Made by a program: the position numbers and the translations under genes. The notes under the pieces were generated by a model, which worked only from the letters and a program-made list of their open reading frames with translations, ran no database searches and was not told the DNA's origin. Below, piece after piece: positions 51,805-60,125 of a DNA stretch of 64,000 bases (positions are counted from its first letter, which is position 1; each line of letters starts with the position of its first letter). Origin of the DNA: Rhodopila globiformis (lineage in GTDB: Bacteria > Pseudomonadota > Alphaproteobacteria > Acetobacterales > Acetobacteraceae); contig NZ_NHRY01000252.1 in the NCBI RefSeq assembly GCF_002937115.1, forward strand, positions 1 to 64,000, given 5' to 3'.

Positions 51805-52890
51805 GTGCACACGATCTCCGCGCATGCGCTGCAAGCCGTCACCCGCCTGGTCGCTCGCCGCATGGGCAGCACAGATGCCGAGGCAGCCGAGGTGGCGGAC
51901 CATCTGGTGCGGGCCAACCTGGCGGGACACGACAGCCACGGCGTCGGCATGCTGCCGCGCTACGTTCAACTGCTGCGTGACGGGTTGCTGGTGCCGAACC
52001 AGACGCCGCTGACGGTGCTGGACTCCGGCGCACTGCTGGTGATCGACGCCCGGCGCGGCTACGGCCCGCGCATGGCCGCCGACGCCGTGCGCCGCGCCAT
52101 CGGCCGGGCACAGGAACTGGGCGCCTGCGTGCTGGCGCTGCGCAATTCCTCGCATATCGGGCGCATCGGCACCTATGCGGAGCTGGCCTCGGCCGCCGGC
52201 TGCGCCTTCACTGCCTTCGTCAACGTCGCGGACCATCACAACATCCAGACGACGTGGCAGGCGGCGGAGCCTCGGCTGGGCACCAATCCGTTCTGCGCCG
52301 CCGTGCCCGGGGCGGACGGTCCGGCGGTGCTGCTGGACATGGCGACGACGACGATCGCCGCCGGCAAAGCGCGGGTGGCCTACAACAAGGGCGTGCCGGT
52401 GCCGGATGGCTGCCTGATCGACGCCGCCGGCAACCCGACCAACGATCCGGCCGGCTTCATCCGCGACCATACCGGCGCACTGAAGGCATTCGGCATGCAC
52501 AAAGGGTCGGGCCTGGCGGTGATGTGCGAGGTGATGGCCGCAGTGGCCGGCGGGCAGGGGGCATTCCATACGGCCAGGGGCGGCATCCTGAACTCCATGC
52601 TGGCGACGGTGATCGACCTGTCGAAGCTGGGCGACCCGGCAGCGATCGCGCGCGGCGTCGAGTCGGTGAAGGCGCACGTGAAGTCGGCCTGCCCGGCGCC
52701 TGGATACGACGAGGTGCTGGTGCCCGGGGAACCGGAGCGGCGGGCCGCGGCGAAGCGGATGCAGCAGGGGATCGAGGTGGACGACATCACCTGGCGGGAG
52801 ATCCGCGCCGCGGCGGAGAGCCTGGGGATCACCGCGGCGGAATTCGATCAGGCGGCGGGGGCGGATTATAGCAAGCTGCAGGTCGGTTGA
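51805..52890 (+). CDS. Ldh2/MDH-family NAD(P)-dependent dehydrogenase
   Basis: Encodes 361 residues of the malate/L-lactate/ureidoglycolate/sulfolactate dehydrogenase superfamily (non-Rossmann). Landmarks are ANLAGHDSHGVGMLPRYVQL, LRNSSHIGRIGTYAE (catalytic His), GTNPFCAAVPG and HKGSGLAVMCEVMA. The start is GTG with a GAGGAAA ribosome binding site. The substrate cannot be told; no pathway partner is adjacent. Confidence 0.9.
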   Translation: MHTISAHALQAVTRLVARRMGSTDAEAAEVADHLVRANLAGHDSHGVGMLPRYVQLLRDGLLVPNQTPLTVLDSGALLVIDARRGYGPRMAADAVRRAIGRAQELGACVLALRNSSHIGRIGTYAELASAAGCAFTAFVNVADHHNIQTTWQAAEPRLGTNPFCAAVPGADGPAVLLDMATTTIAAGKARVAYNKGVPVPDGCLIDAAGNPTNDPAGFIRDHTGALKAFGMHKGSGLAVMCEVMAAVAGGQGAFHTARGGILNSMLATVIDLSKLGDPAAIARGVESVKAHVKSACPAPGYDEVLVPGEPERRAAAKRMQQGIEVDDITWREIRAAAESLGITAAEFDQAAGADYSKLQVG

Positions 52891-53039
52891 GACGAACGTG
52901 CCGGATCGGCAGCGACAGCCGGTGGAGGCACGGGTGCCGCAGCCCGGCGGCAAAGTTGCGCCCAGGCAATAACTGGCTGCGGCGTCGGCGGCCGATCGGC
53001 GATGTCGTATTGGCGGAAAATCCGCTTGGTCCACCACAG

Positions 53040-53144
53040 AGAAAGCGCGGAGGGCGACGAAGGGCCACGGAGACCGGACCGGGCTGGCGACAAGCCAACC
53101 TGGTCGCACCAATTCCGTGGCCCTCCGGGCCCTCCGCACTTTCT
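53040..53144. repeat. long imperfect palindrome
   Basis: Arms at 53040-53070 and 53115-53144 are inverted copies (AGAAAG-GCGGAGGG...GGGCCACGG type) with roughly 25 of 30 matches, around a 44-base spacer. A related half lies at about 53938-53975 and is read again inverted at about 54128-54160. Confidence 0.6.
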
Positions 53145-53179
53145 ATCATGAAAATACGGTTCCGGACGCCTGGCCCCGC

Positions 53180-53268
53180 CGTCATGGCGGCCGCAGGGCC
53201 GCCATCCACGCCTTGCGATGCCGGTACCAGCAGAAGGCGTGGATGGTGGGCCTGCGCCCACCATGACG
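53180..53268. repeat. 89-bp palindromic repeat
   Basis: The 35-base arms at 53180-53214 and 53234-53268 (CGTCATGG...CCACGCCTT and its inverse) match at about 31 of 35 positions. A single copy of the second arm occurs at about 1866-1902. Both share the terminal CGTCATGG with the bchM repeat family. Confidence 0.75.
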
Positions 53269-53327
53269 AGGTGGCACCGACCTCGCCTATTTTCCGCCAT
53301 CGCGGTGCCGGCGCGCCGGCTGGCTAA

Positions 53328-53443
53328 TACGGCACCCGGGAAATTCTGGCCGTTTTCCCGCGACAGTTGGCGCGGCCTGCGTTGGCCTGACGCGTTCGCC
53401 TGAAGAGCGGCGAAACCGGCAATGTTTCCCGGGAACCGTGTCA
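53328..53443 (+). repeat. 118-bp interspersed element, copy 1
   Basis: Begins TACGGCACCCGGGAAA and ends GGGAACCGTGTCA. It is about 80-85 percent identical by eye to copy 2 at 53655-53772. The two ends are imperfect inverted repeats of each other, as in MITEs. Confidence 0.65.
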
Positions 53444-53654
53444 TGCCCTTGATCGCGGCAGGCGGCGGATTGCTGGCCATGAACTTGGCGCCTTGGCGTC
53501 TTGGCGTTTCATTGGTGCGACCAACCCCACCGGCCGCCGGTGTTGCGCACCCATCACTGCCGGGAGCGGCTGCGCGGTTCCTGTCAGCGCCAAGACGCCA
53601 AGACGCCAAGATACCGGGGCACGCGCCGCCGTCCGGCTGGGTGGCGGCCTGTCA

Positions 53655-53772
53655 TACGGCGTCCGGGAAACTCTGGCCGTCTTCCCGCGACTGTTGGCGC
53701 GGCCTGCGCTGACCTGACGCGTTGGCCTGAAGAGTCATGAAACCGACACTGTTTCCCTGGAACCGTATAATT
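53655..53772 (+). repeat. 118-bp interspersed element, copy 2
   Basis: Same orientation as copy 1, about 210 bases after it ends. Terminal sequences TACGGCGTCCGGGAAAC and GTTTCCCTGGAACCGTAT are inverted repeats with about 12 of 16 matches. No coding capacity. Confidence 0.65.
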
Positions 53773-54276
53773 CCGTGTTGAGAGCTGATCGGCCATCCAC
53801 ACACCGGCGCCGCCTCGACCCACCGAAAGCGACGGCCGATCCCGATGCCGCTCAACCAGACGGGCCACGGGAGCGGGCGGTGGCAGTGCCTCCCGCGGAA
53901 CCGTCCGTGCTTGCTCATTCTTCCTTGATTTTCAACACGGAGAAGACGGAGGGCGCACGAAGCGCCACGGAGACCGGACCATGCTGGCTATGCGGGACCG
54001 GACACGCCGCATCCCTGAACTGGCGATCAAAGCGCATCGCAGCAGCGGCTGGCCTGTTCGAGGCGATTTATGCTTTGTACCTTTCGCACGGCCTGCGCCG
54101 TGTCATTGGCTGACTCGTTCACACCCTTCGTGGTCCTCGGTGGTCCTTCGCTTTCCTCCGCTTTGGAATCGGTCGCCAACCCAGGCTCTGCCGCTGCCTT
54201 GACGCGCCTGGGACTACAGTGCCGCTCGTTGCAAGGGCTGAGCGAATGGGGGCGGAATCTTCGGCGGCCGGTATTA

Positions 54277-54385
54277 CTAAGGAGGGGGCCAATTCCACGC
54301 CACAGGGCGGTCCAGCATGCTCTTTTTCGTCAGAAGATCAGTGACTTGGCTTGACTGGATGGCGCCCCTTTGACCGCCTCCTTAG
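54277..54385. mobile_element. 109-bp MITE with IS630/mariner-type ends
   Basis: Terminal inverted repeats CTAAGGAGG(G/C)GG(C/T)CAA at 54277-54292 and their complement ending at 54385 match at 14 of 16 positions, the outer nine perfectly. The element is flanked on both sides by TA (54275-54276 and 54386-54387), the target duplication of the IS630/Tc1/mariner group. There is no room for a transposase, so it would be mobilised in trans. Confidence 0.75.
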
Positions 54386-54962
54386 TAGCCGCTTGGCTCG
54401 GGCCCTGTCTGAACTTGGCGGCGAGGCTGTCGCTGTGCGGCCGATCCGCCCGCTGGTGGAGGCTACCCTGGCGCGGCTGCCGGCACTGTTCCACCAACGA
54501 TACCCGCCGGCCCGGGGGCCTCGATCCCACCTGAGCAATTGCTGCAAGTCTTGCCGCTGCAGGCGTTCTTCGCGATCCGTTCAGAGCGGCAACCGATGGC
54601 TTGCCGAGGACCATCGCCGAATGCCGGCGGAACCTTGGGCCAGCTTCGCCCATGGCTCCGTCCAAAGCCAGCCAGGCCTACGATGCCGCTCAGAGCCTGA
54701 AAATCAATCGACTTCCGGCCGGAGCCGAAGGTGCTGCGACATACCGCAGGGCGGTTGGGACTCCCCTTGCCGGCGGACAGCGGCGGCATCGCCCTCTTCG
54801 GGCTGCGGCCGGAGCACCCGTCGCCCAGCGGCACCGCCGTGCCGAGCGGCAGAACGGCAGCGGCGTCGAACCACGGCGAGGAAACCACATTTGATCGATA
54901 GTGCAATATTGGCGAAATCGACATAACCTGCCCAGGATCGTTCCACTCAGGAGACATCAGCA

Positions 54963-55401
54963 ATGCCATACGTGGCGGTCAACTATCTGACCAACCGGAA
55001 GGCTCCGATGGGGCAGTGGGCCTGTACACGAACGTCCGCATTGGGTCCCTATGCCGCCGAACCGCCCGCCGACAAAAGGGGAAACCCGAACTTCTGTGGC
55101 CAATGCGTGTCATTCGTCACGACGGTCTGCCCGACAATCCCGGTGAGCACGAGCCTCTGGAAGAAAGGGGAGCAGATCAAGGGCAGCAAGACCATCCTGC
55201 CCGGAACGGCCATAGCCACGTTCGGCAGTGATGAAAAATATTCCGGTCATGCAGCGGTCTACGAGAGTCAGACCTCACTTTGGCCTGAACGTCGTCGACC
55301 AGTGGGTCACGCCACCCGCGAAAGCCATCCACAAGCGGTTGCTGCGATTCGGTGCGCACGGGAACTCAAACAATGGCGACAATTTCTTTATTATCAAGTA
55401 G
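54963..55401 (+). pseudogene. frameshifted BPSL0067-type amidase-like effector
   Basis: The first frame, from an ATG with AGGAG ribosome binding site, has GNPNFCGQCVSFVTTVCPTI (a Cys-containing active-site helix), ILPGTAIATFGSD and SGHAAVYESQ (partner His). Near 55280-55287 similarity jumps to another frame, which reads HFGLNVVDQWVTPPAKAIHK and NNGDNFFIIK to a stop at 55401. This is the C-terminal part of the same family (QDQWV-type segment). One inserted base or two lost bases explain it. BPSL0067-family proteins resemble papain-like peptidoglycan amidases and are suspected interbacterial effectors; that role is family-based inference. Confidence 0.65.
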
Positions 55402-55753
55402 CGTCGCATTCGCCGCCGCGACCATGCTGGCAGGATCGGCGCTGGCCGGGGAGGCCGGCTGCCCCGAGGTTCATGCGGGCGCCCACCTGGTGACCGTTAC
55501 CCTGTATGACGGGCCGCCGGATGAGCATGCCGACCTGATGCCCGACACCGTGCATGAGAGCAAGGGCGAAACCCGGTCGGACTGAGACGTCGCCTATATC
55601 TTCCAGGCCGGCCGGCGTCTGTATGTGGCGTGCCAATACGGCCCGGACATTCCCGCTGTCGTGCTTGAACCGGAGCCATCCACCTCCCGGTGCGAATTCG
55701 TCTCCGGGGCGAGGGGCAGGAAATCCCTGACGTGCAGGTCGAGTCCGGGCTGA
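55373..55753 (+). pseudogene. STY0301-type immunity-like protein with an internal stop
   Basis: Begins inside the end of the amidase gene: MATISLLSSSVAFAAATMLA is a signal peptide, followed by VTVTLYDGPPDEHADLMPD and ETRSD. It is then stopped by TGA at 55583-55585. The same frame continues for 55 more codons (DVAYIFQAGRRLYVACQYGP, then SRCEFVSGARGRKSLTC), which matches the rest of the STY0301 family, where a Trp normally stands at the stop position. A single TGG-to-TGA change would account for it. The family is found as partner of BPSL0067 proteins. Confidence 0.6.
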
Positions 55754-55796
55754 CGTCCCGGCTGGCCGCACGCCCCGGGACGCCGCCGGTGACCGG

Positions 55797-56780
55797 TCAG
55801 CTCGTCGCCGAGCCCTGGCTGACGGCTTGCCCCTCGGCCCGCCCCTCGGCCTGCATCGTCTCGCGTCCCTCGGGCAGCGGGATGAACTCCGTCTCGTCGC
55901 CGGGCACCTTGCCGAACTGCTCGGACCGCCAGTCGGCCTTGGCCTGCTCGATGCGCTCCCGGCTGGAGGCAACGAAGTTCCAGAACAAATAGCGAGGCCC
56001 GTCCATCGCCGCGCCGCCCAACAGCAGCAGCCGCGCCCCCTGCGGCCCGGCGCGCAACGCCAGGCGATCCCCGGCCCGGAACACCAGCATGCGGCCGGGA
56101 GCGAAGCGGTCGCCCGCCACGTCGACCTCGCCGTCCACGACGTAGGCCGCGCGTTCCTCGTGCTCGTCGGGCAACGGCATAGCCGCGCCGGGGGACAGCA
56201 CGGCATCGGCGTAGAACAGCGGTGACGAGACCGCGACGGGCGCCGCCAGGCCCCAGCCCGTGCCGGCGATCAGCCGCAGGCGCGCGCCCCCGTCCTCGGC
56301 CAGCGGCAGGGTCGCGGCGGGATGGTGGACGAAGGCGGGCGGCGCCTCCTCGGCCGCCTGCGGCAGCGCGACCCAGGACTGGATGCCGAACAGCCGGTTG
56401 CCGTGGGCGCGCAGCGCCGGGTCGGTGCGCTCGGAATGGGCGATGCCCCGTCCGGCGGTCATCCAGTTCACGTCGCCGGGGCGGATCGGCTGCTGCGAGC
56501 CCAGGCTGTCGCGATGCAGGATCTCGCCCTCGAACAGGTAGGTGACGGTGGACAGGCCGATATGCGGGTGCGGGCGGACGTCCAGGCCGCGCCCGGCCAG
56601 GAACTCGCCCGGGCCCATCTGGTCGAAGAAGATGAAGGGGCCGACCATCTGCCGCTCCCGCGCGGGCAGGGCGCGGCGCACTTCGAATCCGCCGACGTCG
56701 TGGGCGCGCGGCAGCAGAACCAGTTCCACGCTGTCCGGCGACGCCGGGCGGGCGGGATCGCCAGTGGGCGGCAAGCTCAT
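55797..56780 (-). CDS. pirin-family protein (bicupin)
   Basis: Encodes 327 residues. The N-terminal cupin carries the pirin signature GLDVRPHPHIGLSTVTYLFE with metal-binding His residues, then RDSLGSQQPIRPGDVNWMTAG and IAHSERTD. The C-terminal cupin has DGEVDVAGDRFAPGRMLVF. Pirins are metal-binding proteins; some have quercetinase activity. The long acidic C-terminal tail (EGRAEGQAVSQGS) is unusual. A second pirin gene lies just upstream in the same direction. Confidence 0.88.
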   Translation of the reverse strand: MSLPPTGDPARPASPDSVELVLLPRAHDVGGFEVRRALPARERQMVGPFIFFDQMGPGEFLAGRGLDVRPHPHIGLSTVTYLFEGEILHRDSLGSQQPIRPGDVNWMTAGRGIAHSERTDPALRAHGNRLFGIQSWVALPQAAEEAPPAFVHHPAATLPLAEDGGARLRLIAGTGWGLAAPVAVSSPLFYADAVLSPGAAMPLPDEHEERAAYVVDGEVDVAGDRFAPGRMLVFRAGDRLALRAGPQGARLLLLGGAAMDGPRYLFWNFVASSRERIEQAKADWRSEQFGKVPGDETEFIPLPEGRETMQAEGRAEGQAVSQGSATS

Positions 56781-56914
56781 TGTCCTTCTCCCCTGTCCAG
56801 GTCGTTAAGCCGGCGGGCCGTGTGCCGCCGGCGGGGCGGACACACGACGCCGGGCGCCGAGTCACCGCCCATTCGAGCCGGACGGCAAGCCGGGCGCTGC
56901 CGGCGGGCGGATCA

Positions 56915-57613
56915 TCAAACCGTGTCAACCAGGAGGATCTCCGCGTCCTCCACCGCCGTGATGCGCAGCACGTCCTCCTCCTGCACCGCTGCGCCGTCCC
57001 GGGCGGCGACCCGCACGCCGTTGACCTCGACGACGCCCGCGGCCGGCACGAGGTACGCCTTGCGGGCGGCTCCGAGCCGGTATTCCGCCGTCTGTCCCGC
57101 CGTCAGCGTCGCGCCCACCACCCGGGCATCGGCGCCGATGGGCAGGGCATCGTCGTCGGACGCGATGCCGCTGACGAGAGTGACGAAGCAGCCGGCGCGA
57201 TCCGTCTTCGGGAACGGCCTGGTCCCCCAGGACGGCGTGCCGCCCCGCTCCCGCGGCATGATCCAGATCTGGAAGATCCGGGTGACATCCGGCTCGAGAT
57301 TGTACTCGGCATGCTGGATTCCGGTTCCGGCGCTCATCACCTGCACGTCCCCGGCCTCGGTGCGTCCCTGGTTGCCCAGGCTGTCCTGGTGGGTGATCGC
57401 GCCCTGCCGGACATAGGTGATGATTTCCATGTTGGCGTGCGGGTGCGGCGGGAAGCCGCTCCGCGGGGCGATCTCGTCGTCGTTCCAGACATGCAACGTG
57501 CCCCAGTGCATGCGCCGCGGATCATGGTAGTCGGCGAAGGAGAAATGGTGGCGGGTGTCCAGCCAGCCGTGGTTGGCGCCGCCGAGCCGGTCGTAGGGCC
57601 GCAGTTCGATCAT
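56915..57613 (-). CDS. pirin-family protein of the YhaK/YhhW type
   Basis: Encodes 232 residues, the short pirin type: HGWLDTRHHFSFADYHDP, FPPHPHANMEIITYVRQG (metal His residues), HQDSLGNQG and MSAGTGIQHAEYN. The start MIELRPYDRLGGANHG is the family N-terminus; the frame extends 58 residues upstream without similarity. It is separated from the other pirin by 134 bases. It may act on flavonoids or in redox regulation; activity is not predictable. Confidence 0.9.
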   Translation of the reverse strand: MIELRPYDRLGGANHGWLDTRHHFSFADYHDPRRMHWGTLHVWNDDEIAPRSGFPPHPHANMEIITYVRQGAITHQDSLGNQGRTEAGDVQVMSAGTGIQHAEYNLEPDVTRIFQIWIMPRERGGTPSWGTRPFPKTDRAGCFVTLVSGIASDDDALPIGADARVVGATLTAGQTAEYRLGAARKAYLVPAAGVVEVNGVRVAARDGAAVQEEDVLRITAVEDAEILLVDTV

Positions 57614-58230
57614 GGGTCTTGTTCTCCATACCCGCAGGAGGGGTCTTCGTCCATCTGCCGGGCTTGTGGTTGGTCGGGACCCTACATTGGGTGGCAACGG
57701 GAAGAAGGAAGAGAAACAATGGAAATCCATTGTTTCCGAAACCGCCTGCTTCGTGCGCGGCGGCCGATCCCGGTGTGTCGAAGGCAACGCGATCGAAGAC
57801 GGCCGCCCGGTGCGAGGCGCGGATCAGGGCGTCCCTGCTGAACGGGTTTGGATGCCCGATGGTCACCATGAAGCACGAGAAAAACGTCGTCGAACCGCCT
57901 TGTCGTATGCTGCCGCAGCTGGTATCACTGGAACGTGACTCGAGTCTGTCTCTGAAAATGATAAATATCCGCTCACCACAAGCGGATTTTTCTTCCGGAC
58001 CGGAAGTGAAAACCCGCCTTGCTACTGCAAGCGCAACATCCGGCAGAATGGCGCCAGAGCGTCTTCAGTCGGATATCGTATCAATAGTCAAACAAGAAAA
58101 TTCCAAGGTCCGGCGGCGTCGAGGCCATGCGTCTGACCCGCCCTTGCCCGGAACCCACGCAGGACGCGGCGAAACGCCAGCTGCTGACGCTGTTTGCTCC
58201 CGTAACGTCCACGGTCCTGAGGAAACAGTC
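57614..58230 (+). other. leader region of the metallopeptidase with a terminator-like hairpin
   Basis: There is no gene in 617 bases. At 57967-57991 ATCCGCT/AGCGGAT forms a 7-bp stem with a 7-base loop and a TTTTTC run on the plus strand, followed directly by the palindrome CTTCCGGACCGGAAG (57992-58006). No plus-strand gene precedes it, so it may be an attenuator or the end of a small RNA. Confidence 0.5.
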
Positions 58231-59631
58231 ATGGCAACCAAGCCCACCCCTTCCACAGCCCAGGTCAACGCATGGGAAGATGATCCCGGGCCGGCGGTCG
58301 AAATCGCCCGCCCGGCGCCCGACCTGTCCCGGCAGCCGCTCGCCTACGCGTTTCCCCATCCGCAACCCGCGGCGGACAAATATCAGCCGGGAACAGCGGA
58401 ATTCCGTTACTGGACGGCAGCGGAAGCGCTGCGCCGCGGGGCCGACTTCTGGGCTCCGCTGCTGCCCGTCAAGTCATGGCAACCCGGCAGGACGCTGTCC
58501 GTGAAACTCGACGAGGGCGAGGATCTCAACGCCTTCTACGACCGTCAGGCGCTCAACTTCTTCCACGGCCCCGGCGCGGACGGCACGCTTGTCTTTTCCG
58601 GAGAAAGCCCCGACGTCGCATGCCACGAAATGGGCCACGCTATCCTCGATGCCGTGAAGCCGGACCTGTGGGACGCCGCCAGCCAGGAGGCCGCCGCTTT
58701 CCACGAGGGGTTCGGTGACATCAGTGCAATCCTTTCGGCACTGCAGCTTCAATCCCTGCGCATCGCCATCCTGAACGACACCGGCGGTCATCTCTACCGC
58801 AGCTCCCGCCTGTCCCGCCTTGCCGAACAGCTCGGCGCCGCCATCCGCGCCCAGTCGCCCGACGCGGTCGAACCCGACTGCCTGCGCAACGCGGTCAATT
58901 CGTTCACCTATTCCGATCCGGCGGAGCTTCCGTCCTCGGCACCCGCTTCGCACCTGTCCTCCGAGCCGCACTCCTTCTCCCGTGTAATGTCCGGCGCCGT
59001 CTTCGAGTGCCTGGCCGGCATGTTGACGGCCTCGGCCGCTGACGCCAAAAAGCCGACCGAGCAGGAACTGGCCCGCGTCAGCACCGAAACGGGCAAGATC
59101 GTGATCGATGCCGTGGTTGCTGCGCACGTGGCGCCCAACTTCTTCGCGCAGGTGGCAGCCCAGATGGTCCAGGTCAGCGGAGCGGTCAACGCCGCCTATC
59201 CCCCGGTTCTCCGAGGTGTTTTCGTGCGCCGCTCGATCCTGTCGCTTGAAAGTGTCACCAGCATGGCCGCGACCGCGCTGATGCCGGTTGCCGCCGTCGC
59301 GGCGCCCGCCGCCCAGCTCGCCCTGCCGGGCACCCGCTACGGCCTTGCGCAGCCGCTGCTCGTGCAGGCGCCGGCCCAGCCGCGTCATTTCGCCATCACG
59401 TCCGGCGCCCCCAACGGCAGTTCGGTGCAGCCGCCCAACGCGCTGGAGGCGGCCACCGCCTTCGTCGACGATCTGTTCCGCAATGGCCGCGTCGATGACC
59501 AGGGGCTGCCGGCCAGCAACGCCCGGCTCGTCCACACCAGACGCCGCCTGCGTACCCACCGCCTGAAGGCCGAAGCGGCCGGCGTCCGCCTGGAACGGCA
59601 GCTGTTCGACTGCGGCTTCTGCTGCCGCTGA
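58231..59631 (+). CDS. zinc metallopeptidase of gluzincin type, uncharacterised
   Basis: Encodes 466 residues. The zinc site HEMGH (about 132-136) in SPDVACHEMGHAILDAVKP and the downstream AAFHEGFGDISAIL (Glu about 159) give an HExxH...E arrangement like thermolysin/fungalysin enzymes. LNAFYDRQALNFFHG (about 99-113) resembles the stretch before the site in those families. There is no signal peptide. The C-terminal third has a hydrophobic Ala-rich segment, a basic region (HTRRRLRTHRLKAEA) and a Cys-rich end (DCGFCCR). ATG 58231 has a GAGGAAA ribosome binding site. The gene is followed after three bases by a 71-codon gene, probably a functional partner. Confidence 0.8.
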   Translation: MATKPTPSTAQVNAWEDDPGPAVEIARPAPDLSRQPLAYAFPHPQPAADKYQPGTAEFRYWTAAEALRRGADFWAPLLPVKSWQPGRTLSVKLDEGEDLNAFYDRQALNFFHGPGADGTLVFSGESPDVACHEMGHAILDAVKPDLWDAASQEAAAFHEGFGDISAILSALQLQSLRIAILNDTGGHLYRSSRLSRLAEQLGAAIRAQSPDAVEPDCLRNAVNSFTYSDPAELPSSAPASHLSSEPHSFSRVMSGAVFECLAGMLTASAADAKKPTEQELARVSTETGKIVIDAVVAAHVAPNFFAQVAAQMVQVSGAVNAAYPPVLRGVFVRRSILSLESVTSMAATALMPVAAVAAPAAQLALPGTRYGLAQPLLVQAPAQPRHFAITSGAPNGSSVQPPNALEAATAFVDDLFRNGRVDDQGLPASNARLVHTRRRLRTHRLKAEAAGVRLERQLFDCGFCCR

Positions 59632-59634
59632 GCC

Positions 59635-59850
59635 ATGTCCGACCAGGGCAACAACCAGCGGCAACAGACTACGGGTAGCCAGATCGTTCCTGACACGCCC
59701 GACAAGGAGGCATTCATTCGGGGACTCCTGGCCCGCGGCGAGGCCGCGCGGCCAAACCCCGACGGCTCGCTTCCGAAGGGGGCGACACATGAAATCGTCG
59801 GCGATGCCCCGAACGGCTTGCCGATTGTCCGCCGCCGCCGCTTCTACTGA
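59635..59850 (+). CDS. small protein paired with the metallopeptidase
   Basis: A 71-residue, hydrophilic protein starting three bases after the peptidase stop. It reads SDQGNNQRQQTTGSQ (disordered), KEAFIRGLLARGEAARPNPD (helical), then LPKGATHEIVGDAPNGLPIV and the basic end RRRRFY. The tight spacing indicates translational coupling. It could be a substrate, inhibitor or targeting factor of the peptidase. I have no characterised family name for it. Confidence 0.7.
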   Translation: MSDQGNNQRQQTTGSQIVPDTPDKEAFIRGLLARGEAARPNPDGSLPKGATHEIVGDAPNGLPIVRRRRFY

Positions 59851-60125
59851 CGCATCCGTCTCGTCCGGGCCCGGCGAGGCCATGCTGCGGCCGGTCGTGC
59901 CCGGGATCTGGCGTGGCTGACGGCACCGGCGTCGTTCGGGATCATCCGGCAAATTCGCGCGGCACGGGTGGCCGGAGCATTCATGAGACCTCTCCCGGCA
60001 TGTCCGCCTCGGCCATGCGTCCCGTCGCCTTCGCATGGATGTGCTGTGGACAGGAAACGGGTATCATGACCCATGTTGCCTCAATGACGCACGATATGGC
60101 GGACCCGATATGAAAGCCTGGAGAC

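Larger units (their letters stand above)
52891..54962. other. 2-kb non-coding repeat region
   Basis: No gene is supported here. The stretch is a collection of inverted and direct repeats, listed separately: palindromes at 53040-53144 and 53180-53268, a duplicated 118-bp element, and a TA-flanked MITE at 54277-54385. Inverted (C/G)CCAAGACGCCAAG runs occur at about 53488-53510 and 53588-53612. A weaker palindrome spans about 53936-54165, sharing sequence with the first one. Confidence 0.6.

Noticed and set aside
52891-54962. CRISPR array
   Set aside because: Repeats are palindromic, of different lengths and irregularly spaced; there are no regular spacers and no cas genes.
54463-54969. 168-codon minus-strand gene in the repeat region
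   Set aside because: No ribosome binding site, no family pattern; mixed Ser/Arg/Gly composition typical of chance frames.
57619-58230. N-terminal extension of the metallopeptidase by about 200 residues
   Set aside because: It would be read through a terminator hairpin and has no domain. The ATG at 58231 has a good ribosome binding site.
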